This document shows, one piece after another, positions 7,717 to 17,800 of a DNA stretch of 54,125 nucleotides. A model generated the notes under the pieces. It ran no database searches, was not told the DNA's origin, and saw only the letters and a list, made by a program, of their open reading frames with translations. The position numbers and the translations under genes are program-made. The DNA is taken from contig JAAHFN010000045.1 in the NCBI GenBank assembly GCA_010672965.1, positions 1 to 54,125 on the forward strand, given 5' to 3'. Every line of letters starts with the position of its first letter. The first letter of the stretch is position 1. This DNA is from Oscillatoria sp. SIO1A7 (GTDB taxonomy: Bacteria; Cyanobacteriota; Cyanobacteriia; Cyanobacteriales; Laspinemataceae).

Positions 7717-9207
7717 ATGCCTATCAAATCTATAATGGTAGTGGGAACTACATCCCATGCAGGGAAATCGCTAATAGCTGCAGCTATTTGTCGCATTCTA
7801 TCGCGGCAGGGTTTGCGAGTGACCCCTTTTAAAGGACAAAACATGGCGCTCAATGCCTATGTAACCTCGAAAGGCGGTGAAATTGGCCACGCCCAGGCAG
7901 TGCAAGCTTGGGCTGCTGGAATCGAACCGCAGGTGGAAATGAATCCAATTTTATTGAAACCTCAAGGGGATATGACTTCCCAGGTGATTCTCAATGGCAA
8001 AGCCGTTGGTAAAGTAGGAGCGGCAGAATATTACGAACAATATTTCGAGCGAGGATGGCAAGCGATAAAAGAATCCATGCAATGGTTGGGCTCGCAGTTC
8101 GATATACTGGTCTGCGAAGGAGCGGGCAGCCCTGCGGAGATTAATCTCAAACACCGCGACTTAACCAATATGCGGGTGGCCAAATATTTGAATGCCTCCA
8201 CATTGCTGGTAGTAGATATAGATCGAGGCGGTGCTTTTGCTCATGTGGTCGGTACTCTAGAGTTACTAGAACCGGAAGAGCGATCGCTGATTCGCGGGGT
8301 AGTTATTAATAAATTCCGAGGGCAGCGCAGTCTGCTAGAATCGGGCATTACCTGGTTGGAAAGCTATACAGGAATTCCCGTATTAGGAGTGATTCCCTGG
8401 ATAGACGAAGTATTCCCATCAGAAGATTCTCTTAGTTTATTAGACCGTCGCTATAATAAACCTCAGTCAGAAGTCACAATCGCTGTAATTCGCTTGCCTC
8501 GCATTGCTAATTTTACTGATTTTGACCCCTTAGAAGCAGAACCGAGCGTTACCGTAAAATACATCGATCCTCAAGATTCTTTAGGTTATCCCGATGCAGT
8601 TATTATTCCCGGTTCCAAAACGACTATTGCCGATTTGCTAGTTTTGCAAAAAACTGGCATGGCCGAGCGAATAGAGCAGTATGTGATTGGCGGAGGTACG
8701 GTGATGGGTATCTGTGGCGGCTTTCAGATGCTAGGGAAAATGCTAGCCGATACAGAAGGAATTGAAGGGAAAGAAGGACGATATAAAGGGCTGAATCTTT
8801 TGCCTATCCAAACGGTTATCGCCGGGAGGAAAATTACGCGGCAGCGCCAAGTGACCTCGCACTATCCTCAAACAGGCTTGCCCGTGTCGGGTTATGAAAT
8901 TCATCAGGGCGTTACCAAGGTCACCGATCCGGATGCCACTAATGCTCTATTTGACGACCCCAAACTAGGGATTGTCGATAGCTATCAATCGATCTGGGGT
9001 ACTTATCTGCACGGACTTTTTGATAATAGCCCTTGGCGGCGGGCTTGGTTGAATCGCCTCCGCAATCAACGAGGGCTGATTTCTTTGCCGACGGGAATTC
9101 CTAACTATCAAGATCGACGCGAACAGCTTTTGAATTCTCTGGCGGATGTTGTAGAGTCTAACCTAGACTTGGAGCCACTTTTGTCGCCACTTAATCTGGC
9201 CAAGTGA
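7717..9207 (+). CDS. cobQ: cobyric acid synthase CobQ
   Basis: Glutamine-dependent amidotransferase that amidates adenosylcobyrinic acid a,c-diamide at positions b, d, e and g to give cobyric acid in (pseudo)cobalamin synthesis. The 496-residue product has the N-terminal ATPase-like domain (MVVGTTSHAGKS, PFKGQNMALNAYVT, CEGAGSPAEINL, VDIDRGGAFAHVVGT) and the C-terminal GATase_3 domain with nucleophile Cys333 (MGICGGFQMLG) and His432 (TYLHGLFDN). The ATG at 7717 gives MPIKSIMVVG; the open frame extends upstream only with a TTG, and an internal ATG lies at 7735. No other corrin gene is adjacent, apart from a CobO-like gene 37 kb away. Confidence 0.96.
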   Translation: MPIKSIMVVGTTSHAGKSLIAAAICRILSRQGLRVTPFKGQNMALNAYVTSKGGEIGHAQAVQAWAAGIEPQVEMNPILLKPQGDMTSQVILNGKAVGKVGAAEYYEQYFERGWQAIKESMQWLGSQFDILVCEGAGSPAEINLKHRDLTNMRVAKYLNASTLLVVDIDRGGAFAHVVGTLELLEPEERSLIRGVVINKFRGQRSLLESGITWLESYTGIPVLGVIPWIDEVFPSEDSLSLLDRRYNKPQSEVTIAVIRLPRIANFTDFDPLEAEPSVTVKYIDPQDSLGYPDAVIIPGSKTTIADLLVLQKTGMAERIEQYVIGGGTVMGICGGFQMLGKMLADTEGIEGKEGRYKGLNLLPIQTVIAGRKITRQRQVTSHYPQTGLPVSGYEIHQGVTKVTDPDATNALFDDPKLGIVDSYQSIWGTYLHGLFDNSPWRRAWLNRLRNQRGLISLPTGIPNYQDRREQLLNSLADVVESNLDLEPLLSPLNLAK

Positions 9208-10230
9208 AAGCCTGACATTATTGTCTGCGGAGAAGAATACCAAAAATCAATTAGCTAGTATAGCACTAGGCAAATAAGCGCTTGACATTTGCCTAGTGCT
9301 CGTTCCTTAGTCAGAGACTACTTCCTGGATCGGTCAATCCAGACGAATCCAGACGGTGGGGCAAATTTCTATAGTTTTGTTATGATTGAGCCAAAGTCCT
9401 GTTAGATAGATCCAAACAGGGGCGCCAATCAGGGGGCGCTAACCAGGGGCGGGTATCTGTAATTTTGCTGCGATCGAGCAAGAGTTCGATCGAATTGACC
9501 AATCCAGACAAGGGCCTTATGTCATTTCGTTGCCACCGAGCTGGAGCATTGTCAGATTAGTCAATCCAAACAGAAGGCCGATCTCTGGAATTTTTTTTTC
9601 AGAGAGCCTTTAGTCAGATTGCCGGAGCGCCCAGGGAAAACGCATCTTATTTTTCAAATGCTTATAGGGCAAGGGTTTTAGGTAGAGACAGTATTTATAC
9701 TTATCAAAACCTATAACGCTTACTGGGAAAGGCTTCCATGTATGGGGTACAAAATCCCCAGCGGGAGCATTTCAATGCCATCTAATATCTAATCCGCGCT
9801 ACTTACTGCTGTAGGACCGACGTCCGATAAGTTCCAAAAAAAATGGACTTTTCGGAAGCTCGTCCTGTGGGGGTTTCGATTTTTTAGTTGACCGGATTTA
9901 GTTTAACGAGTCAGCGCTAGCGGGCAATGTTGCCGTAGGTGCAGGCTTTGCCCTCCCCGCGCCCAAACCCAAAAGAGAAATGCTTCCTTCCCCGAGGAGA
10001 TCGCCTGCGTGCTGTATTGGGCAGTAGGGGAAAAGAGCGATCGCGCCGAAATAGCTCGTCGCCCAAATAGCTCGCCCAAATTGCTTGCGTCCAAATTGCT
10101 CGCCCAAATTGCTTGCGTCCAAATAAGGCGTCCAAATAAGGCGTCCAAATAACAATCGCTCATTCACGGGCGCTCCCAGGGCGATCGCGCTAATAACGAG
10201 CGAAAACTGCACGATAATCAGGATAGCAAA
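9208..10230. repeat. gene-poor region with degenerate ~65-80 bp repeats and a small hairpin element
   Basis: A short B-family-like hairpin sits at 9259-9301 (TAGCACTAGGCAAAT / ATTTGCCTAGTGCT). Four imperfect units with the core AATCCAGAC or ATCCAAACAG occur at about 9333, 9411, 9497 and 9556, each followed by a TTTTG-rich stretch. Bases 10065-10152 are tandem CCAAATTGCTTGCGT / CCAAATAAGGCGT units. Bases 9640-9900 hold nothing I recognise. A minus-strand 117-residue frame (9898-10251) lies in the tandem units and is not called. Confidence 0.6.
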
Positions 10231-13197
10231 TTGAAACCACCTCAAAAACATAGCGCCAGATTACCATTAATCATCGGCACCAGACTATTACTCATCTTGG
10301 TTGTCGCTCTGGGTATTGCTGGAGCCCCGCTAAAAATTTTAGCGAGCGGGGAGCCGCCCTCTATGGCAAATGGGAAAAATGGGGAAAATGGGGAAAACGG
10401 AGAAAATGGGAAACATGGGGAAAATGGGAAACACCGGGAAGATAGCGAACTGGGGATGCAGAAATTTGAAGAGGCTGTCAAAGGAACGGAAAAAATAGAA
10501 GGGCTATTTACCCTTTACTATAATAGAAAAAAAGATAAGTTATACCTAGAATTAAAACCAGAACAACTGGAAAAAAATTTTTTGTGCGTCGTAACCCTGT
10601 CTTCTGGAATTGGCGAGGGCAGTCTGCTCCGGGGAATGCCTTTACAATCTTTATTATTTAATTTTGAAAGAGTTAGAGATAATTTGCACTTTGTGGTGCG
10701 CAATGTTTATTTTAGAACAAAGCCAGACGACCCTCTAAAGCGATCGCTAGAAGAGTCTTTTAGCGATTCTGTTTTGTACTCGATGCCGATTAAAAGCATT
10801 CATAGCGATCGCCAAACCCTACTCGTAGATATCGGGGAAATCCTGATGACCGAGCAAGACCCGAGCGGGATTGTTCGCTCCTTGCCTGGGATTTTAGGCT
10901 CCAGCTACTCGAAAGATCCTGATAAATCTTACTTCGGCAGTATCAAAGCCTTTCCCCTAAACCTAGAAATCGAATCTGTTTATGGATTTAATGCCACAAA
11001 CGAAAGATTAAACTCAATACCTAGCCTACCAGATAGTCGCGCATTTACTCTTCGCGTTAACTACAGCTTTTTGGCACTGCCCGAAAACAACGGTTATCGT
11101 CCCAGGTTTGCCGACCAGCGCGTAGGTTATTTTCTCACCGCTTATCGAGATTTTTCCGAGACCAGAAGAGATGAATTTACCCGCTATATCAACAGGTGGC
11201 ACCTAGAAAAAGCCAATCCCTCAGCTCCTTTGTCTCTTCCCAAAGAGCCTATAGTTTTCTGGATTGAAAACACCGTGCCCCTAGAGTACCGCCAAGCTGT
11301 CCGCGAAGGAGTTTTGATGTGGAATAAGGCATTTGAACAAGCGGGATTTATCAATGCTATAGAAGTGCGCCAAATGCCGGACAATGCCGATTGGGATCCG
11401 TCAGACGTGCGCTACAATACGATTCGCTGGTCGGCTTCTTTTGACTCTTGGTTTTTGGGTATTGGTCCGTCCCGAGTTAACCCTCTCACGGGACAAATCT
11501 TGGATGCAGATATAATTATAGATGCCTCAATTATTCGCACTATCAAAGGCGACTATCGCAATTTAGTACAACAGCATTCAGCACTGACCCCCTCATATTC
11601 GTCTTCGCAACAGATGGGGCAAGGGGGAGTGGCTTTCCCATACCCTTCCTCCCGGCAGGGGGAAAATCTCTCCCAGTTAGCGATGTCTGGACATCCCATC
11701 TGTCCCCGGGGCGGTATGGAATGGCTGCTACCAGAAGAACGCTTAAGCTCTGAGGGTCAGTTCTTAAATTCGCCGTTAAATTCGCAAGTTGCTACGTTTG
11801 GGCTGAGGGCAACTGAAGTCGCAGCTAGAAGATCGCCAATCGCTAATTCCCAATTCTCCGGTCTTTGCTATGCTCTAGAAGCTCGGGAACAACTGGCAGT
11901 TGCGTCGCTCGGGGCATCTCTGTTACAGAATGTCTTACCGGGCAGCGAGGAAATGGAGGAATTTACGAATCAATATTTACGCTTTATTATTGCTCACGAA
12001 GTGGGACATACTTTGGGACTGCGACATAATTTTCACGGCAGTACAATGCTGACTACAGATGAATTGCACGATCGCTCTGTTACCCGCGAGCGCAGTCTGA
12101 GCGCGTCGGTAATGGATTATCTGCCAGCGAATTTGGCACCGCCAGGGATGGAACAGGGAGACTATTTTCCCGTAGTAGTCGGTCCTTACGATACCTGGGC
12201 GATCGAGTATGGCTACAAGCCCATTAATGCTTTTAGTTCGGAAGGGGAATTGCCACAACTGGCGGATATTGCTCGGCAATCTGGTTTGAGCGAATTGAGC
12301 TATTCTCCCGATGAAGATTCTCTGGATTTCCTCGACCCGGCAGCCAATGCCTTTGACCTGAGCAAGGATACTCTGCAATATTCCCGCTGGCAGTTGGAAA
12401 ATGCTAGGGAAATGTGGCGACGGCTTGATACGCGCTACCCGGTCAGCGGCGAGAGTTATGCCGAAGTGCGCCAAAAGTTTAATGTGGTCTTTTCTTACTA
12501 CACGCGCCAGCTTGGCAATGCGATGCTATATGTGGCCGGTCAGTCGTTTAACCGCAATCATGCTGGAGATGTAAATGGCAAATTGCCTTTTGAGGTGATT
12601 CCGGTGGAGCAACAGCGCGAGGCTTTGAAGATTTTGCGGGAATATGTGTTTGACGATCGCGCTTTTGAGTTTCCGCCGGAGTTGCTCAATAAGTTGGCAC
12701 CGGAACGCTGGTATCATTGGGGCACCTATCCAAGGGTTTTTCCTCTGGATTATCCGATTGGCGATCGCATTTTTGTCCTGCAACGAGTTGTTTTGAATTC
12801 TCTCCTTTCTCCCGGTCGCCTCGCCAGACTTCGCGACCTAGAGTTAAAAGCAAATTCCGATAGTGTTTTTACCATTGCCGAATTGTTCGACGCTCTCTAT
12901 GCCGATATCTGGATGGAAGTGCTGGCCAACCGGGATAATCTGGAGAGCATCTCGGTAATTCGTCGCTCTCTTCAGCGCCAATATCTCAGATTTTTTTCTA
13001 ATATGGTTTTGCGCAAAAGACGGGCACCGGAAGACGCTCGCACTCTCGCCTGGTATCACTTGCGCCAGTTAGAAGAGGCTATAGCAAAAGCTCTGAAAAA
13101 ACGCGATCGGCATCTCGACCTCGCGACTAAAGCTCATTTAGAAGAAACCCGGGCTCGAATTATTAAGGTTTTGCAAGCACCTCTGGAATCTTATTAA
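10231..13197 (+). CDS. secreted zinc-dependent metalloprotease (DUF5117/DUF4953-type)
   Basis: A 988-residue exported protein. A signal segment (about residues 11-31, LPLIIGTRLLLILVVALG) is followed by a Gly-Glu-Asn-Gly/Lys-His repeat linker (residues 46-67) that is encoded by short DNA repeats. The catalytic motif HEVGHTLGLRH starts at residue 589 (His589, Glu590, His593, His599; the HExxHxxGxxH metzincin pattern), and a Met-turn-like SVMDY follows about 40 residues later. Residues 445-550 contain a low-conservation insert just before the active site. Start: TTG at 10231 with AGGA seven bases upstream; no ATG precedes the signal segment. The substrate is unknown. Confidence 0.85.
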   Translation: MKPPQKHSARLPLIIGTRLLLILVVALGIAGAPLKILASGEPPSMANGKNGENGENGENGKHGENGKHREDSELGMQKFEEAVKGTEKIEGLFTLYYNRKKDKLYLELKPEQLEKNFLCVVTLSSGIGEGSLLRGMPLQSLLFNFERVRDNLHFVVRNVYFRTKPDDPLKRSLEESFSDSVLYSMPIKSIHSDRQTLLVDIGEILMTEQDPSGIVRSLPGILGSSYSKDPDKSYFGSIKAFPLNLEIESVYGFNATNERLNSIPSLPDSRAFTLRVNYSFLALPENNGYRPRFADQRVGYFLTAYRDFSETRRDEFTRYINRWHLEKANPSAPLSLPKEPIVFWIENTVPLEYRQAVREGVLMWNKAFEQAGFINAIEVRQMPDNADWDPSDVRYNTIRWSASFDSWFLGIGPSRVNPLTGQILDADIIIDASIIRTIKGDYRNLVQQHSALTPSYSSSQQMGQGGVAFPYPSSRQGENLSQLAMSGHPICPRGGMEWLLPEERLSSEGQFLNSPLNSQVATFGLRATEVAARRSPIANSQFSGLCYALEAREQLAVASLGASLLQNVLPGSEEMEEFTNQYLRFIIAHEVGHTLGLRHNFHGSTMLTTDELHDRSVTRERSLSASVMDYLPANLAPPGMEQGDYFPVVVGPYDTWAIEYGYKPINAFSSEGELPQLADIARQSGLSELSYSPDEDSLDFLDPAANAFDLSKDTLQYSRWQLENAREMWRRLDTRYPVSGESYAEVRQKFNVVFSYYTRQLGNAMLYVAGQSFNRNHAGDVNGKLPFEVIPVEQQREALKILREYVFDDRAFEFPPELLNKLAPERWYHWGTYPRVFPLDYPIGDRIFVLQRVVLNSLLSPGRLARLRDLELKANSDSVFTIAELFDALYADIWMEVLANRDNLESISVIRRSLQRQYLRFFSNMVLRKRRAPEDARTLAWYHLRQLEEAIAKALKKRDRHLDLATKAHLEETRARIIKVLQAPLESY

Positions 13198-13415
13198 AAA
13201 TTAGGGAATTGGGCATTGGGCATTGGGAATTGGGCATTGGGCATTGGGCAATAACTGGGTTGTGGGGTGTGGCGGTAGGGTGTAGGGAAAGGCAGAAAAT
13301 TTAACGCTTGCCTCCTTCTTCCCGATGGCGGCCCCACACCCTACCGCCACACCCTAATCTTGGGAATTGGGGGCATATGGCATTCGCCGATTGTCCTAAC
13401 CCGAATCCGTATGGC

Positions 13416-13555
13416 TATAGCGTTTCTCAAATAAGTGTAATAAACGAAAATGTAGGGGCGACAGCATCCTGCAACTATCTCCGCGCTCCGAACGGGAATC
13501 TCTGTATTGGGATGCAACGCCGGCGGTATCTCACATCAATTTGAGAAACGCTATA
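13416..13555. mobile_element. A-family MITE-like element
   Basis: Ends TATAGCGTTTCTCAAATAAG and ATTTGAGAAACGCTATA; 140 bp; inner arms carry GTAGGGGCGACAGCATCC and GGGATGC blocks shared with the other copies. The terminal TA is compatible with a TA target duplication as made by IS630/Tc1-type transposases. Confidence 0.8.
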
Positions 13556-13810
13556 TATAAGGAAGCAAGGATAAGTGAGATTGCCAGAATAGCAGATCGG
13601 TTTACAGTCAAATTTTAGGCTCAAGGGGTTCAAGGGACAAAGGCTAAAACGCAAGAAGTTATCTGAAGCACCGCAGAAGAGCAGATCTCCGGGCAAGGCT
13701 AAAAGCTGACTGCTTATGTCGATACCTTCGCCAAAACAGAAAAGTACCTTATTTGTAGGGAGCAGCTCTAGGACGAAACCCAACAAATACCCGATTGTTA
13801 ACCAATGCCG

Positions 13811-13894
13811 GATCCCCCCAACCCCCCGATAAATTGGGGGGCTTAAGACCCTTTTGGCTATTGCCCCCCAATTTATCGGGGGGTTGGGGGGATC
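13811..13894. repeat. perfect 32-bp inverted repeat (GATCCCCCCAACCCCCC palindrome)
   Basis: Arms 13811-13842 and 13863-13894 are exact reverse complements separated by 20 bp. Each begins or ends with GATC next to C-tracts, and the inner part includes GATAAATT. It is not followed by a T-run. Confidence 0.85.
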
Positions 13895-14877
13895 GTGCCG
13901 GTGGTAAAAATGGCGAAGGTATTGTTATATCAAATCCGGTTAAACACCCGCACAAAAAAATTGGAACGTCCTATGCCCCTCCGGGGCAGGCTAAGCCCCA
14001 GAGGGCAGGCTACGCCAACGCCAACGCCTAGACTCAGCCTCGGGACGAACGGATTGTTTTTTAGGTTAATTAAGCGGAGCTGATATTATATCGAGCGTTT
14101 GGAAGTCCGACACCTGCCTCGGCTCCAGATTCCCGAGCGCGTGCAAGACAAAGCAAGTCGTTGTAGAATCTAGGAAAAAGCAAGGAGGTCCTCGCCCAGC
14201 TTGCGAATGCAAATACACCCGCACGATCGCGATCGTCGGTCAAAAACAGACGATTGCGGAAGTTTCCGCTATCTGCGACAGGGTTACTTCGTCGCCCCCT
14301 CCTGACTTGAAGCCAATTTAAAGTCAGAGGAAAAAATTAGCGTGAATTTCCCCAAAGGAAACCCACCCGCTGCCGCTATATCACTTTCGTCAGCGGGGTT
14401 TTGGGGTGGGCTATCTTACCCACCCGGGCTAGCTATTGGAGTATGGCAAGGACTACTTGCCCGAAATCCCCAAAGTCCAAGGGCTATACCCCTCTAGCAA
14501 CCAGGGTTTTCAAGGGTGTTTTGAGTGAGAATACCTCCCTGCTAGGGTTTACTTTGGCTTGGCGTGACAAGGGGTCGCGGTTAAACGCGGCCTTTATTTG
14601 TGCCCCCGATCGGGAGCCATAAAAGTATATTAACAGAGTCTTGCTCGGATTTCAACATTAAATTTAAAAAATTTCTGCAACTTCTGCACCTTCTGCAATT
14701 TCTGCACTTTCGCATAGCCAAAGGTCTATAACAGCCTCGATCGCTATTACCGCTATACCACACCGTAGGCGGCCCCACACCCCACACCCCACACCCTACA
14801 CCCCACACCCCACACCCCACACCACACACCCTACACCCCACACCCCACACCCCACACCCCACACCCTACCCTACACC

Positions 14878-17800
14878 CTAATTTTTAGTTTCGTCGGACA
14901 AATTTTCCATTGGTAAATAAAGTTGGCGGGGAGGCTCTACTATTCTTTCTATGCTGGTTTTGTGACTCTCTCGCTGGGTTTGCATTTCGACAGCGATCGC
15001 CTCTAGCTCTATTTCCAGAGTTCCATAAGGAATAGCAACTTCAATTTTTCCTTCCATATCGCCCATGCCAGTCGGCCAAAATTCGACTATCCAATGAGGA
15101 CCGTCAATAAGGCTGCGACTTTGGCGATCGTTCATCCAAAACTTGACATAAATACGAGGTTTTATATGGGGCAGTCGCGCCACTAAAGTCACCTTTTGCC
15201 CAGCAACAGTTTCATTCCCAGACAGCTCTAGCTCGGGAGTTGGCACTGGTTCGTCCCGGGGCAAAATCAATCCCATTGCATTAAACTGACTTGCTCCAGG
15301 GTTAGATGGGGTACTAGCAGCAACCGGAGGATTTGGCGAGAATTCCATCGGCTCGTCATCCACGACAATTTCCAGGGCTTCCCAGTCAATCGGTTCCGGT
15401 TGCGATCGCTCGGCAACTTCTTTTTCCTCTTCCTCGGCTAATTCATTGGTTTCTGATTCTGATTCTGATTCTTCGGGAGCGGGGGCTACATTTACCTGCA
15501 ACCATTCCAACAGTTCCGTATCCCGCGCCAAATCCGAGAGTCGGGAGAAAAATCGCCCTTGCAGATTTAGCTCCCGAAAAGCCATATCTACAGGATCTGA
15601 CTCCCGAAGGGCTGTTTCCTCGGCAACTCCAGCAGGTCTTTCCTCTTCGATCGCCTGTTGTTCTAGTTCTCCCTCAATACCGGCGGCCTCGGCAGACTCA
15701 AGGGAGGAAGTATCGGCCTCTTGGCTTGAGGTAATATCCTCCTCTGCAAATTCTTCTGCAAATTCCTCTGCAACTGTTTCCGAGGAATCTGCTGCATCTG
15801 GCTCGGCTTTAGTCTGGGCTTTAGTCTGGGATTTTTTAGTCTGGGATTTTTTGGGCTCGGCTTGTCGGCTTGGAAAGGTCGGCAAATCTAGGGGCTTAGG
15901 GCTCCCTTGCTCCTCTGGAGTTTTTTGGTAAAGTTGCGGCGGTAGGGTTTGCTGTCCGGCTTTTTGGAACTGAGCGGGTTGATTGGTTTTCAGAGTTTCC
16001 GAGAGCTGGATAAAAGATTCGTTGAAAGCTCTTGCCTCTATCTCTCTGGTGTCTTCTCGGGAGAGTGCCAGGAGATCTTCTTCGCTCATACCAGAGGCTA
16101 TAGCTCCGAGCAAGTTGTCCACATCGGCGGCGATCGTAAAAGATTTTCTGTCCAAAACAGACAAAGCCTCGCCACTAGGAGAGATCTGCTGGAGCGTCGC
16201 CTCTCCTAAGATTAGATGCGTATTGCATTCCTTCGTAATTTCTACCGGACAGGCAAAGGAAAAGGGCGACACTTCCCCAGACAGAGTATGTCGTACTTCT
16301 GCCAGAAGTTCGCCGCTCTGAGGATCTCGCAGATTCAGATACAATTCCACTCCTAATATCATGCCCTTTTCTGGATTGCCAGGAATCTCGACTCGTCCAG
16401 ACAGAGTAAAACTCTCTCCCCAGGCAACCATATAAGTATCTCGGTCGAGAATCAGTTGCAGGGATTTCAGGTTTTCCAGAACTTGGAGATCTGTTGCCGT
16501 TAAAACATTCCCGATTACTTCTTCGCTCGGGGCAGGACTGGCAAAAGTCGCAGGAAAGCTGGCGAGAGTTTCGGCAGTTGGCTCCCCTGTCTGGGCTTGG
16601 CTTTCAGCTTGAATCGGAATTTCAGCAGTTGGCTCCCCTGTCTGACTTGGAATTTCCTCAACTATCTCGGCTCCGGTTTCTGCAACTATCTCCGCTTCAG
16701 TCGCAGTTTTAGTTTCCGCAACTATCTCCGCTTGAGCTTCTGCAACTATCTCCGCTTCAGTCGCAGTTGGACTTTCCGCAACTATCTCCGCTTGAGCTTC
16801 CGCAACTATCTCCGCTTCAGTCGCAGTTGGACTTTCCGCAACTATCTCCGCTTGAGCTTCCGCAACTATCTCCGCTTCAGTCAGAATTTCGGCAGTTAGC
16901 TCTTGACTTGGAATTTCGGCAGTTGGCTCCCCTGTCTGAGTTGGACTTTCCGCAACTATTATCTCGGCCCCGGTTTCCGCAACTATTATCTCGGCCCCGG
17001 TTTCCGCAACTATTATCTCGGCTTGACTTTCCGCAACTATCTCGGCTTCAGTCAGAATTTTAGTTTCCGCAACTATTATCTCGGCCCCGGTTTCCGCAAC
17101 TATCTCGGCCCCGGTTTCCGCAACTATTATCTCGGCTTGACTTTCCGCAACTATCTCGGCTTCAGTCAGAATTTTAGTTTCCGCAACTATTATCTCGGCC
17201 CCGGTTTCCGCAACTATTATCTCGGCCCCGGTTTCCGCAACTATTATCTCGGCCCCGGTTTCCGCAACTATCTCGGCCCCGGTTTCCGCAACTATTATCT
17301 CGGCCCCGGTTTCCGCAACTATCTCGGCCCCGGTTTCCGCAACTATCTCGGCTTGAGTCAGAATTTTAGTTTCAGCTTGAATCTCGCCTAGAGTTTCCGC
17401 AACTATCTCGGCTTCAGTCGGAATTTGACTTTCGCCTTGAGTCTCGGCTAGAGTCGGAGTTTGACTTTCGCCTTGAGTTGGAGTTTGTAACTCGGCTTGG
17501 ATATCGGCTAGAGTCGGAGCTTGACTTTCGCCTTGAGTCTGGGCCCCGGTTTCCGCAACTATCTCGGCTTCAGTCGCAGTTTTACTTTCGCCTTGAGTTG
17601 GAGCTTGACTTTCGCCTTGAGTTGGAGCTTGGAAGTAGGCTTGGATCTCGGCTAGAGTCGCAGTTAGACTTTGAGCTTGAGCCTCGGCTTGACTTTGAGC
17701 TTGAGTCTGGGCTTGACTTTGAGCTTCAATCGCAGTTTGTAACTCGGCTTGGATCTCGGCTAGAGAGAGACTTTCGCCGGTATTGTCCTGGCTTGTTGTC

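Larger units (their letters stand above)
13198..14877. repeat. 1.7-kb repeat plain between convergent genes
   Basis: From left to right: GGGCATT units (13204-13250), GTGTGGGG and ACACCCTACC units (13255-13355), an A-family element (13416-13555), a 32-bp perfect palindrome (13811-13894), a D-family element (13926-14090), a weak hairpin CCCGCTG/CAGCGGG (14368-14398) and CACACCC units (14772-14880). Bases 14100-14370 and 14400-14640 show no feature I recognise. No gene is supported. Confidence 0.7.

Noticed and set aside
7717-9207. Cobalamin riboswitch upstream of cobQ
   Set aside because: I looked for a B12-box-like sequence in 7367-7716 and saw only the 69-bp direct repeat and a short palindrome.
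9333-9640. CRISPR-like spaced repeats
   Set aside because: Cores are short and diverged, spacing varies, and the sequence between the cores is itself similar.
9898-10251. 117-aa minus-strand frame with hydrophobic start
   Set aside because: It overlaps the start of the divergent metalloprotease and its middle is translated CCAAATTGC tandem DNA; other frames of the same DNA give similar peptides.
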